From the NCBI RefSeq assembly GCF_004359215.1, contig NC_090614.1, positions 3,187,282 to 3,206,217 on the forward strand: a stretch of DNA of 18,936 nucleotides, read 5' to 3'. The notes under the pieces are model-generated. The model saw only the letters and a program-made list of their open reading frames with translations, was not told the origin of the DNA and ran no database searches. A program made the translations under genes and the position numbers. This DNA comes from Bremia lactucae. Its lineage: Eukaryota > Oomycota > Peronosporomycetes > Peronosporales > Peronosporaceae. Below are positions 1 to 7,194 of this stretch, in pieces; position 1 is the first letter of the stretch, and each line of letters opens with the position of its first letter.

Positions 1-1172
1 ACATACCACATCTTGGAATTCCTTAATCAGGATATAAAAGGATCGATGATCCGCTCCGCACACTAATCGCAGCTGTTGTGTCCCCTAGGTTAGCTTCGCT
101 CAGAAAAAACGATGAGGTTAAATCAATTGTTGGTCAAATTACCATCATTTCAGATAAGTTGTCAGCCTTTACGGCTCGGCTGCAATTATCAATAGGCATT
201 TCGTCTAGCTTTAAAAGAGCATGTAACGAAGGGATTGCCGCAAGGCTAACTTCTCTTCTGATGTTACCGGTTAATACCATTTACAAACGTATGTAATTGC
301 TCGCTCGTATCACTTTTTGGAGGTATAGATGCTTCGTGTCTCTCCTGTCTCGAAGTAAAGACATTACACATCTTAGAGGCCGGGATGTTCACGTCCCCAA
401 ATTTCTCAGCCTGTATTGGTTCTATGCGAGAGCTGGTGTCGATTCAAAATCCGACAAGGAGTTTGATAACTGAATTTGTCCAGTGACCGTTAACGTGTCA
501 CTTCGCGTGCAATAAAAGGGTTTGATCCGAAACGCCCTGGCGAACCGCCAATAGTGTCACCAATGACACATAGTATGGTGCCACCTCGGCCGACCAGACT
601 CGGTGGACTTAAACGTGCAACTCCACGTATCTTTGGGGTGTTACACCTTAACGACTCGGCCCTAGCCCTACAATGTTTTCAGCATTCAGTGAATCGTTAT
701 TTCAACGAGTGTCACTCGACGGAGTACGTGCTGTTTCACCCACTCTTTCTGAGTCGAGCTTAGAATTCATGTTTTCAACATTGAAGTTAACTCAGACATC
801 CCAATGTCTAAGAAACACCGACAGATTTAGTCAGTGATTCGCGCCAATAGCGCTTTGTTGCCTAGAAAAGCTGGGCTCGTGACTCCTCGAAACTTTGCTC
901 GGAACATTGCGCGTTGCGCCTAAGTTCTTAGACCTCCAATCAATCCATGGCTCATGGCGCTCGAGCCAGACTATACCAAGGATGAGATGATATCTCGAAT
1001 CCAAATCAAGGACGAGACAGCGCTCCATACTGTCAAAGTCCACGATTTTCATACCTAGGATCAACGGAACTTTTGGAACAGCAACACAAGTCACAGTCGC
1101 TGAGGGAATAGTAATTGTATCACTTTCATGCGCTTCAAGTGTCTTAACGTATTGTTGATTCCCCTCAAAGGA
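1..1172 (-). mobile_element. Element E: Ty3/gypsy pol fragment (protease and pre-RT spacer), runs off the left edge
   Basis: Read on the minus strand, this starts near 1169 with the upstream part of a gypsy protease, passes the protease core (831-1094) and continues through a spacer to the window edge. In the last 300 bases one frame reads LHALLKLDEMPIDN, DNLSEMMVI, a stop, then PTIDLTSS and SVRSGSSIL. This is the kind of linker that precedes RT in oomycete gypsy elements. Stops and frameshifts are scattered through 300-830, so the copy is dead. Its wording differs from A, so it is a different gypsy lineage. RT should lie left of the window. No LTR of E is seen here. Assignment is by recognised family wording, without a database search. 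Confidence 0.7.
831..1094 (-). pseudogene. Retropepsin-like protease fragment of element E
   Basis: An 87-codon open stretch carries the C-terminal half of a gypsy retropepsin: LVLDLDSRYHLILG followed by WLERHEPWIDWRS. The hydrophobic-Leu-Gly signature (LILG) and the following W-L-x3-E-P are typical of this protease family. The N-terminal half with the catalytic D-S/T-G is not visible in this frame. The ATG used is only the first in the open stretch; related sequence (KTLEAHESDTITIPS) lies upstream to about 1169, so it is not a real start. In the intact element it would cut the Gag-Pol precursor. The DLD..ILG and WL..EP codons also form hairpins (980-1002, 948-968), shared with other copies. 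Confidence 0.65.
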
Positions 1173-1347
1173 AATACGTCGAGCTTAATTGCAAGAATCT
1201 CATAAATCAATAAAAATTACCATGGCTTATCAAAGCCCTTCACAATCGCCTGAGCGACTAACAAGCCAGGCTTTTACTCACGCCCGTGCCAGCACGCACC
1301 GAGGTAATTGGGCTAGGTACTGTTTACTTTCACCTCCTAAAACTTCA

Positions 1348-1720
1348 GCAGAGCCTATTTCTTGTCTTTTTCAAGAGATGAGAGAGATGAACTGTCCTAT
1401 CAGCATAACTGTGGGAGTACTTGTGCAAGTAGGCCGCTAATTCAAGGAGCTATCTAAGTCCCTTGACATCGAATGAAACTGTTCAGTCGGTAATTGCCTT
1501 GACATGTTCGGGATCAGAGCGCACGCCGTGTTTACAGACGATGCGGCCAAGAAGTTTTCTTCGCTTGCAGCGGATATGCACTTGTTGAGATTGCGTACAA
1601 CTTATGCTTTCGCATAAGTGTAAAAATCTGACGAACGTGAGTTTTATGAACTTCCACGTCCGTCTTTCCGTCAAGGGCCCGGCTATGGGCGAATAGATCG
1701 TCAAAAAAACTGGCTGCCGA
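1348..1720 (-). pseudogene. Reverse transcriptase fragment of element A (active site to connection domain)
   Basis: The minus strand reads SFFDDLFAHSRALDGK near 1705-1660, which is the RT motif-C box (F-x-DD type, both aspartates kept). It continues VHKTHVRQIFTLMRKHKLYA, then in a shifted frame LLGRIVCKHGVRSDPE and HVKAITD, and after a stop GLR, LLELAAYLHKYSHSYA and HLSHLLKK. These are the RT palm end and connection region of gypsy elements. RT would copy element RNA into DNA in cytoplasmic particles. At least two frameshifts and two in-frame stops break it, and the fingers and first palm motifs are absent. The MRKHKL codons form a hairpin with a GAAA loop (1600-1619). Confidence 0.72.
1600..1619 (-). 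repeat. Hairpin with GAAA loop in RT of A (pair with 16348-16365)
   Basis: Minus-strand sequence ACTTATGC-GAAA-GCATAAGT: 8-bp perfect stem closing a GNRA-type tetraloop, in codons for MRKHKL. In element B the same position reads CTTATGC-GTAA-GCATAAG, again a perfect stem with a GNRA loop. Confidence 0.8.
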
Positions 1721-2141
1721 GGGAACAGTCCTTCTGGTCGCTGAAGTTTGGTCCTTTCAACATTAATTATATGAGGAGATTTCTTCTCAAGTACGTGGGG
1801 ACTTATTCCCTCAACGTCTTCGGACTGTGATTGCGCTATCACAGTTGGTTCCGCTACAGTCGACTCTCTACTCGACCTAGGATCATCGTGTTGCCCCTTT
1901 AGAACCGGTATATTCCTTGAATGTCGCTCGTTAGGCGTACATTCATGTCTCAATCGACTCGACTTATTTGAGCGGTGGACCTTCGGCACTGCCTGTGCAT
2001 TCGCACAGCCGCCGGCAGCTGACTCCACAGGTGATTAGTAATCACACTGTGATCTTGTGCAGTCGAACTAACGTCCGTACCACAAGTGAGGTCATCGCAA
2101 TCACTAGTAGTATATCCACACGCTGGTGGACACTCCAAGAC

Positions 2142-2167
2142 GTTCATCAGATGGCCATCTGATGAAC
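2142..2167. repeat. 26-bp perfect palindrome in protease-spacer coding of A
   Basis: GTTCATCAGATGG (2142-2154) is followed at once by its exact reverse complement. The minus strand encodes S-S-D-G-H-L-M-N in the family frame, so the palindrome arises from ordinary-looking codons. The homologous site in element B (17703-17730) is an imperfect version of the same hairpin. Confidence 0.85.
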
Positions 2168-2264
2168 AAGTGGCAGGCATCTTCACGGATCGATGCTGCC
2201 AGCTGATTATTGGCTCATATTTTTCTGAGTCAAGGTAAACATAGGATGACATCCATCCAAAATC

Positions 2265-2291
2265 CAGTACGATGATGATTTCATCGTACTG
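2265..2291 (-). repeat. Hairpin, 11-bp arms, in protease coding of A
   Basis: CAGTACGATGA / TCATCGTACTG with a 5-base loop, in the codons for L-Q-Y-D and I-V-L. A further 18-bp perfect palindrome GTAGTGAAATTTCACTAC lies close by at 2307-2324. Other near neighbours are 2507-2530 (GGTGATGAGG/CCTCATCGCC, one wobble) and 2539-2561 (AGACACA/TGTGTCT). Confidence 0.8.
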
Positions 2292-2795
2292 TAGATCTTT
2301 TAACGTGTAGTGAAATTTCACTACGCGTTCGATTACTGTTATCGATGCGCATGTCGCTAGCTGCACCGTCATCCTCGTTGGAAGGATGTCGCGATCAACA
2401 TATTTGAGCCTACAACCCTCTAGCGACTGGCAACGAATAAAGTTATTCGACGCCGCACAGTCCACTAGGGCTCCATTGACAAATTATTTGTCACTTTTAA
2501 CTTCAAGGTGATGAGGGATACCTCATCGCCAGGTGCAGAGACACATAATGATTGTGTGTCTGGAGCAACTTTCGTTAAGAGATTTACAATTCTCTTGAGG
2601 TTGCTGGATCAGTAAAGCGTTGCGCCCCTACTGACCTCGACCGTTTTCTGGCGGTCCGCCTCGCTGTTACGATTTCGCAACAACGTCAGACCCGCGACCG
2701 TTGCCCCTTTTGGCATTCGGTCCATATGTACGTTCAGAACCTTTCGGTACTGGGCTTGAGGCACTACACTTATGAGCGTAGTGACCTAACTTTTG

Positions 2796-2821
2796 ACGCG
2801 ATTGCAGAAATGCAATCGCGT
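2796..2821. repeat. Hairpin, 11-bp arms, in the Gag zinc-knuckle codons of A
   Basis: ACGCGATTGCA, loop GAAA on the plus strand, TGCAATCGCGT; a perfect 11-bp stem at the codons for the first Cys pair of the zinc knuckle. Upstream in gag, further hairpins lie at 3041-3070 (CATGAACAC/GTGTTCATG) and 3274-3304 (12 of 13 pairs plus one wobble). Confidence 0.8.
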
Positions 2822-3124
2822 ATTGTTCGAAAAACGAGGTCTCTCGCTTTCTACGTAAGAGAGGTTCATAGGCTCTCAACCTCCAAGCTCTTGTCGTCTC
2901 GGAGGACGATATGATAGCGAAATAGCTTGAGCCTGTCTCAGACTTAAGTTCTCCTGTTCCGCAACGGAAATTCCTTCTTCAAGCGTATTCTGTGTCAAGC
3001 GGAACAGATGTGTCTTCACGGGACCGTCCGTACGACCTTGCATGAACACCGTAATCAACGTGTGTTCATGAATTGGGTTGTTTATGATACATTTCGCTTA
3101 GAGTCGTATGTGCTGGGCATAAGC

Positions 3125-3187
3125 GTGAACATCACGCTTGCTTTGCTTGAGTTTCAGAAGCTCAAGCAAAGCAAGCGTGATGTTCAC
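3125..3187. repeat. 27-bp perfect inverted repeat, 9-base loop, in gag of A
   Basis: Positions 3125-3151 and 3161-3187 are exact reverse complements with a 9-base spacer. On the minus strand the 3161-3125 side is the one that interrupts Gag: the native Gag wording (LKLKQSKRDVHAYAQH) lies on the 3187-3161 complement only after correct orientation, while the other arm encodes unrelated residues with a stop. This looks like a snap-back duplication of native sequence. Confidence 0.85.
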
Positions 3188-3213
3188 ATACAGGGGTCTG
3201 TAAGTTTTGTAAC

Positions 3214-3258
3214 CTCAACAGTTCTGCCTGTTGAGAGCTTTGCTGATAAAGCAAGGCT
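3214..3258 (-). repeat. Two adjacent gag hairpins of A, matched in element D
   Basis: On the minus strand AGCCTTGCT / AGCAAAGCT (5-base loop, 3236-3258) is followed by CTCAACAG / CTGTTGAG (6-base loop, 3214-3235). Element D has the same two hairpins at 16180-16202 and 16205-16222, with the same loop lengths. In D the inner pair of the second stem is C-G instead of G-C (CAACAC/GTGTTG). Confidence 0.82.
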
Positions 3259-3500
3259 ACCTTCTCCTTCATCTCGTCAAGTTCATGTTGTATGAACTTG
3301 GCGATGGCTGAATGGAGGGCATATCTGTCCGAACCGGACAGCATGGCCAAGATGGCATTATTCCGTACGGTCGAACTCATTTGTTCAACCGCACCCTGTT
3401 CTATGTCACTCAGAAAGGAGTTGCTATCACGCGCGTGATGCGTATTTCTAATATCATTTAACATCTCCATGTTAGATGATGGAACTGTGGTCCTTGAACG

Positions 3501-3518
3501 GACTACAGAGTGCTACCA
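3501..3518 (-). other. Primer-binding site of element A
   Basis: On the minus strand the 5' LTR is followed by two bases (TC) and then TGGTAGCACTCTGTAGTC. TGG, the complement of tRNA CCA, is expected at a PBS. The same block at the same distance follows the LTRs of elements C and D, which fixes the LTR boundaries. The primer tRNA is not identified. Confidence 0.6.
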
Positions 3519-3520
3519 GA

Positions 3521-3909
3521 AGTAACTAGGCACTACTGACTTGTACTGTTTCAGTACAAGTCCACTTCGCACTGCCTCAGTGCGAGTGGTGCCTAACGTC
3601 ACTTCACGTACACTTGTTCATGCAGAGGAAGACTCTCTTTATAACACATGGGTTTGTATTAGTTTAATGTAAAGTTAGTATTAAATAGATAGAAACCGAA
3701 AAAGTTAATTATATTAAATACAGACTTCTTTTAAAGCGCTGACTGGACCGCGGAGAAAGAAGATATAATGGTTTATATCTACCAATGGATAAGCAATCAG
3801 AATATTACCATGTAAAGTAATATTCTCCAAATATTATCTACCTTTTAGATAACATATTAATTAATAGCCTTTAAGTGTTAATTTCAAATAACGATACACC
3901 CCCGTTACA
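3521..3909 (-). repeat. 5' LTR of element A
   Basis: The left edge (AGTAACTAGG, decayed from TGTAACGGG) is set by the adjoining PBS; the right edge is CCCCCGTTACA at 3899-3909. The termini match the inverted TGTAACGGG...CCCGTTACA ends of the other LTRs here. It is AT-rich and about 389 bp. Its PBS-proximal (U5) end, 3527-3595, can fold into a branched structure. No partner LTR is in the window, so element age cannot be estimated. Confidence 0.62.
3527..3595 (-). repeat. Branched inverted repeat in the U5 end of LTR A
   Basis: An outer stem TAGGCAC (3527-3533) / GTGCCTA (3589-3595) encloses two side-by-side hairpins. The first is ACTTGTACTG, 3-base loop, CAGTACAAGT (3539-3561). The second is CCACTTCGCACTG, 3-base loop, CAGTGCGAGTGG (3562-3589) with one bulged base. 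One base (3589) would have to serve either the outer stem or the second hairpin. The structure ends about 8 bases from the PBS side of the LTR, where LTR elements often have structured leader RNA. Confidence 0.7.
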
Positions 3910-4246
3910 CCCCGTCAAAATTGATCGAAAAGGTTATCCATCATCCCAAGAATCGCAAATAATTACCTCACCATCCTTGGATCGCTCCATCAGTACCGTT
4001 GAGGAGCTACTAGAAGCCACATAGTTCTATTAAGTCGCAACATGTTGATAATATTGTTAGAATGCCAACGATTTTGGACGATATACGAACAAATCAAAAA
4101 AAAATACCTGCTCTGAAACACAATATTTGTGCCTGTGGATAATTGAAAAAGTAAAGCAACACTACACAAAATTGTCAAATGCATGCAATTTTGATCGTTT
4201 GAAGAATAGCAGTTATCTAAGTGTCACCTCCGTTAAGACCTTTTTT
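3910..4246. other. Intergenic: 3' flank of beta-adaptin to LTR A
   Basis: No gene is seen. The open stretch at 3990-4184 on the minus strand (64 codons, Leu/Ile-rich) has no recognisable domain and lies in AT-rich sequence. The beta-adaptin 3' UTR and polyadenylation site should fall here on the minus strand; no clear signal can be picked by eye. Confidence 0.5.
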
Positions 4247-7012
4247 TTATGCTAACAACCGTTCCATTGTCTCTTGAAAGATGGCACTAAATACTTGTTG
4301 CTCAAGCTTCAGGCAAACCTTGGTCGTCCCAGAAGCGTCAAAGGTTAGTTCAAATAAAGCCACGACGTTCGTCATGGTCTTGATCGAAAAGTAAGCAACC
4401 TCCTTGCCATCAATAGGTCGCTTGGCAACATTAAAAACATTGCTGCGTTTCAGTCGCTCCGATACATCATCGGCACTACACGCACCTGTAGTGACTGAAA
4501 AATAGTGTTCATTGGCCTCGGCAATGGTCTGCCACATGGTGATGAACGCGGTCGATGCCATACTGCCAGCTTCTGTAAAAATAGCCGAGAGATCAAGCTC
4601 GGATTGAAAGTACACAACCTCATTGCTCGAATTGTTCTTGATAGCCACTTGCAAGGTCAAATTTGGTGCCACTGCAGCATTCACGAATTGAGGACTCACG
4701 CCCATGGGAACGACCTGATTCATGCACTGACCCGGCTTCAATAGGTGCGCAAACGTCACGGTGGTCTGCAGTGGTACAACCCCAAAGGTGCTCTTGTTGA
4801 ATTGAATACTAACGCCTTCGATAGGAGCAGACGATTGGTTTTCAAAATCCACGTCCAGTACAAAGTTACCATTGCGACGTGTAAAAGCACCCGTCATTTG
4901 AAGACCTTTACCTTGCTGTGCAGTCATCAATATTTTCTTAAGAGAAGCCAGAGTACCAGCACTTGCCGCAATCGGAGCAAGTGGGGCAGCTATGTCTCCA
5001 AAAATATCGACTAAGTTTCCACTAGACGCCACTGAAGCTGGAGCCGTAAAAACGGAGCCTGTCATCGAAAGGTCTCCCATATCAAGCAGATCTACGACAC
5101 TTTCTGACGGCTGGGTACGATCCTTATCAGCTCGCTGGTCGGACAAGCTTTCGTCCTCCTTTTCATTGATCTCGTCATCCTCTTGGTGGTGCTCGCGCAA
5201 TTCCGACACGTTCGAGCGCACAACGAAGGCACTGGGCAATTTGTGGTAGACACTCGAAAGGGTCGATATCTTTCCAATGAGTTCATCGAGGACCGATGGC
5301 TCAAGTGCAAACGTGTCGTCATTAATAACTGGCTTCTCCGCAAGCACGACCGCATGAGCGGCTTCGGGATTCGCAGAGAGGAGACGCCAATAAATGTATC
5401 CACGATCCCGCAAATCTGGATTGTCCGACTCTTCCGTTGCCTTGTGAAGCACTTTTTGAACCATCTCTTGGGTCTCATTCGGACGCTTTAGAAACAATTT
5501 GACTGTCGCCGTTAAGAGCTGCAGCTGGACTTGAGCCGTTTCGTCATCAAAAGCATCCATAAACGACTCAAGTAGCTCGTCGGCATTATCAATTCGCTCG
5601 GCATACTCCCCAACGATCCAAATCATGGACGCTTTTGCTTCGGGCTCGTCCAGTGACTCTAAATTCTCACACAATGTCGCAATGATGCTCTCGTACTGGT
5701 TGGGATACTTTCGAAAAATGTCTTTAATTACAATAATGGCTTCTTGCACAATATAATTCACTTTTGTTTGAATCAATTCCAAGAGCACATTGATGCATTT
5801 TTCAGCAGCTCGCTCGAGCTTGACCGCACAGCGGCCAATCGCACGCACCGAGCGGCGCACAAACTCTACATCCACTTCCGTTGCGTATTCCTTGAATTCA
5901 AGCAACACTTGTTCAATATTGCGCTCCGTGACGAGGCGAATGATGATTTCAAGTTTCTCCATTTTTACGTAAATCGGATCATTATATTTGCAAAAAAAAA
6001 CTTTGATCTCATTGGCCAAAATTCCTGGCCGCTTGAGTACGATCAAATTAATATTACGTAACGCCACATATTGGATCTCGGGTTCCGCCGACAGTAACGT
6101 CACGAGTGGCGGCGCCATCTTGCGCGACAAACTCCGCTCCGTGTCGGCGTCCGATACTCTATCGAGAAATTTCATAATGACTTTCACAGCGGAGAGCACC
6201 ACGGCGGAGTTGGCGTGCTGCAACCGCGGCGTAACACGCTCAATGATCCCCTCGGCCTCCCTCGAGTCAGCAGGCATGTAGCTTGCCAATGCATCCAGTA
6301 CAAAGACTTGTCCCCATTCGTTGCATTCATTTAGTGCTGCAAGAAGTTTCTGTAGCACCGATTTAGTGATTTTAAAAGCCATGGCCCCACCACTGTTTTC
6401 CGAAATCTCCGACAGTGCGGCAATGGCATTGGCCACAACGGTCGGATTTGAGTCCGAAATCAAGTCTCGCAACATTGTTAGAAATCCCTGCTCGTCGACC
6501 ATGTCGGGGTTGATGTCGTAGAGCTTGCTGACGCATATGGCTGCCGTCTTGCGGACATACGGGTCCTCGTCTTGTAGACAGCGACGTAGTGGCTCACACA
6601 GGTATTCAGTTATACGATCGACACGAATACACCCCATTGTTCGCACGGAAAGTGCCCGAATGAGTGGATTCGGATCGGCTGCATCTTTAACAAACGTATT
6701 GACGGCTAAAATTGTTAAATCGGGGTTGCTCTTGGCATAATTAATGAGATAAAGATACACGAGCTTCTTAAGCTGCGTGTCGGCCGTTTGAATACAGTTG
6801 ACTACATCTGTGAAGAGCATACTCACGTCCTTGCCCACCGTCATGTTCGCGATTACCTTTTTCACGGCATCTTTTTTCTTCTCGCGACTGGGATTGGCTA
6901 ATTCTTGACGCAATTCGTGGGTCTCACCCTTCTTCGTCGTACTAAAAAACTTGGAGTCGTTGGGGGCGCCCGTCATGCGCTTAGCGATTGCAGCCATGGT
7001 GGGCATCGCCAT
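4247..7012 (-). CDS. Beta subunit of clathrin-adaptor complex AP-1/AP-2 (beta-adaptin)
   Basis: An intact 921-residue frame with no intron. Beta-adaptin is the large subunit of AP complexes that links cargo-bearing membranes to clathrin at the trans-Golgi/endosome (AP-1) or plasma membrane (AP-2). The N-terminal trunk (about 20-595, helical solenoid) carries family blocks: KFFSTTKKGE (21-30), MTVGKDVS (57-64), DPNPLIRALSVRTMGCIRV (113-131), DEDPYVRKTAA (148-158) and DSNPTVVANA (187-196). A charged hinge (about 596-690) holds VVDLLDMGD (639-647) and LVDIFGD (667-673), which resemble clathrin-box motifs. The ear (about 691-921) ends in the platform subdomain; Trp827 (MWQTI) aligns with the platform Trp of animal beta2. 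Length fits the family. The first ATG gives about 17 extra N-terminal residues compared with animal homologues; ATG codons 3, 6 and 13 are alternatives. Many lower eukaryotes share one beta subunit between AP-1 and AP-2, so the complex is left open. Confidence 0.95.
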   Translation of the reverse strand: MAMPTMAAIAKRMTGAPNDSKFFSTTKKGETHELRQELANPSREKKKDAVKKVIANMTVGKDVSMLFTDVVNCIQTADTQLKKLVYLYLINYAKSNPDLTILAVNTFVKDAADPNPLIRALSVRTMGCIRVDRITEYLCEPLRRCLQDEDPYVRKTAAICVSKLYDINPDMVDEQGFLTMLRDLISDSNPTVVANAIAALSEISENSGGAMAFKITKSVLQKLLAALNECNEWGQVFVLDALASYMPADSREAEGIIERVTPRLQHANSAVVLSAVKVIMKFLDRVSDADTERSLSRKMAPPLVTLLSAEPEIQYVALRNINLIVLKRPGILANEIKVFFCKYNDPIYVKMEKLEIIIRLVTERNIEQVLLEFKEYATEVDVEFVRRSVRAIGRCAVKLERAAEKCINVLLELIQTKVNYIVQEAIIVIKDIFRKYPNQYESIIATLCENLESLDEPEAKASMIWIVGEYAERIDNADELLESFMDAFDDETAQVQLQLLTATVKLFLKRPNETQEMVQKVLHKATEESDNPDLRDRGYIYWRLLSANPEAAHAVVLAEKPVINDDTFALEPSVLDELIGKISTLSSVYHKLPSAFVVRSNVSELREHHQEDDEINEKEDESLSDQRADKDRTQPSESVVDLLDMGDLSMTGSVFTAPASVASSGNLVDIFGDIAAPLAPIAASAGTLASLKKILMTAQQGKGLQMTGAFTRRNGNFVLDVDFENQSSAPIEGVSIQFNKSTFGVVPLQTTVTFAHLLKPGQCMNQVVPMGVSPQFVNAAVAPNLTLQVAIKNNSSNEVVYFQSELDLSAIFTEAGSMASTAFITMWQTIAEANEHYFSVTTGACSADDVSERLKRSNVFNVAKRPIDGKEVAYFSIKTMTNVVALFELTFDASGTTKVCLKLEQQVFSAIFQETMERLLA

Positions 7013-7194
7013 GGTTACAATGGTGGGTATGTGGAGGCACGGCTTTTAGCTACTGGGATACGAATAGATTTGGCATATTCAACTCACGTGATTGGTCAAT
7101 AAAGGAGAGGTAGCACTCTTGAGACATTATTAAAATCCATGGATTTTAAAAAAACGGCTTAAGTTAAGCGATAATCGGCCAACCTATCTCGACG
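7013..7194. promoter_or_regulatory. Probable bidirectional promoter between beta-adaptin and the 7195 gene stub
   Basis: This 182-base gap lies between the beta-adaptin start (minus) and a possible ATG on the plus strand. It has CACGTG beside GATTGGTCAAT (7085-7100; ATTGG is CCAAT on the minus strand) and a perfect 20-bp palindrome at 7130-7149. Transcription starts are not determined. Confidence 0.4.
7130..7149. repeat. 20-bp perfect palindrome upstream of beta-adaptin
   Basis: TTAAAATCCATGGATTTTAA is its own reverse complement. It sits about 118 bases upstream of the beta-adaptin ATG and 46 bases upstream of the plus-strand ATG at 7195. It could be a dimeric regulator site or a cruciform; no function is shown. 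Confidence 0.75.

Larger units (their letters stand above)
1950..2560 (-). pseudogene. Retropepsin (aspartic protease) and spacer of element A
   Basis: The minus strand reads DTQSLCVSAPGDEVSLITLK (about 2560-2500), then after a stop VDCAASNNFIRCQSLEG, LKYVDRDILPTRMTVQLAT, VKFHYTLKDLQYDE and ISWQHRSVKMPATCSSDGHL. This is an oomycete gypsy protease. The catalytic motif should be D-[ST]-G or the variant D-C-G-A; here it is D-C-A-A, so the essential glycine is lost. The ILG box has also decayed (VLDFGWMSSYVYL). Near 2028 the family frame shifts into the GCANAQAVPKVHRSNKSS stretch. In the intact element the protease would process Gag-Pol. The homologous copy is 17561-17882. Confidence 0.75.
2667..3470 (-). 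pseudogene. Gag remnant of element A with broken zinc knuckle
   Basis: Three frame-shifted stretches make a decayed Gag (capsid/nucleocapsid). The N-terminal part (3470-3162) includes MEMLNDIRN and SAIAKFIQHELDEMKEKVAL, matching element D gag. The middle part (3058-2876) has ITVFMQGRTDGPVKTHLFR and NTLEEGISVAEQENLS, a typical retrotransposon Gag C-terminal capsid segment. The third part (2879-2667) has QKLGHYAHKCSA, the second half of a CCHC zinc knuckle. The first half (C-N-R-C) sits one base out of frame, consistent with a single-base deletion in the second Cys codon near 2810. Between 3125 and 3187 native sequence is replaced by a 27-bp inverted duplication. Confidence 0.72.
1348..3909 (-). 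mobile_element. Element A: truncated Ty3/gypsy retrotransposon (5' LTR, PBS, gag, PR, RT part)
   Basis: In minus-strand order: 5' LTR (3521-3909), primer-binding site (3501-3518), gag remnants (3470-2667), retropepsin (about 2560-1950), pre-RT spacer, and RT from the active-site box to the connection domain (about 1720-1348). Most of the RT palm, and RNase H, integrase and 3' LTR are missing; element E lies beyond its 3' end. Frame breaks occur in every domain. Wording matches element B closely (MPATCSSDGHLMN against MPASRSADYQLMN), so A and B are one family. The interval is unusually rich in perfect short hairpins. It lies downstream of the beta-adaptin gene, on the same strand as it. Confidence 0.8.

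Noticed and set aside
78..763. Plus-strand open frames 78-296 and 554-763.
   Set aside because: The opposite strand reads as gypsy pre-RT spacer in this interval, so these are shadows.
2000..3600. CRISPR-like or tandem repeat array in the palindrome-rich region.
   Set aside because: The repeats are individual inverted repeats with different sequences and uneven spacing, within retrotransposon coding in a eukaryotic genome.
3990..4184. 64-codon Leu/Ile-rich minus-strand frame downstream of beta-adaptin, which could suggest a small membrane protein.
   Set aside because: AT-rich sequence gives such residues by chance; no recognisable motif and no supporting signal.
4505..6740. Several plus-strand open frames of 60-105 codons inside the beta-adaptin gene, and the minus-strand 128-codon frame at 5092-5478.
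   Set aside because: They overlap the conserved beta-adaptin frame, have no domain wording of their own, and follow from its codon use.
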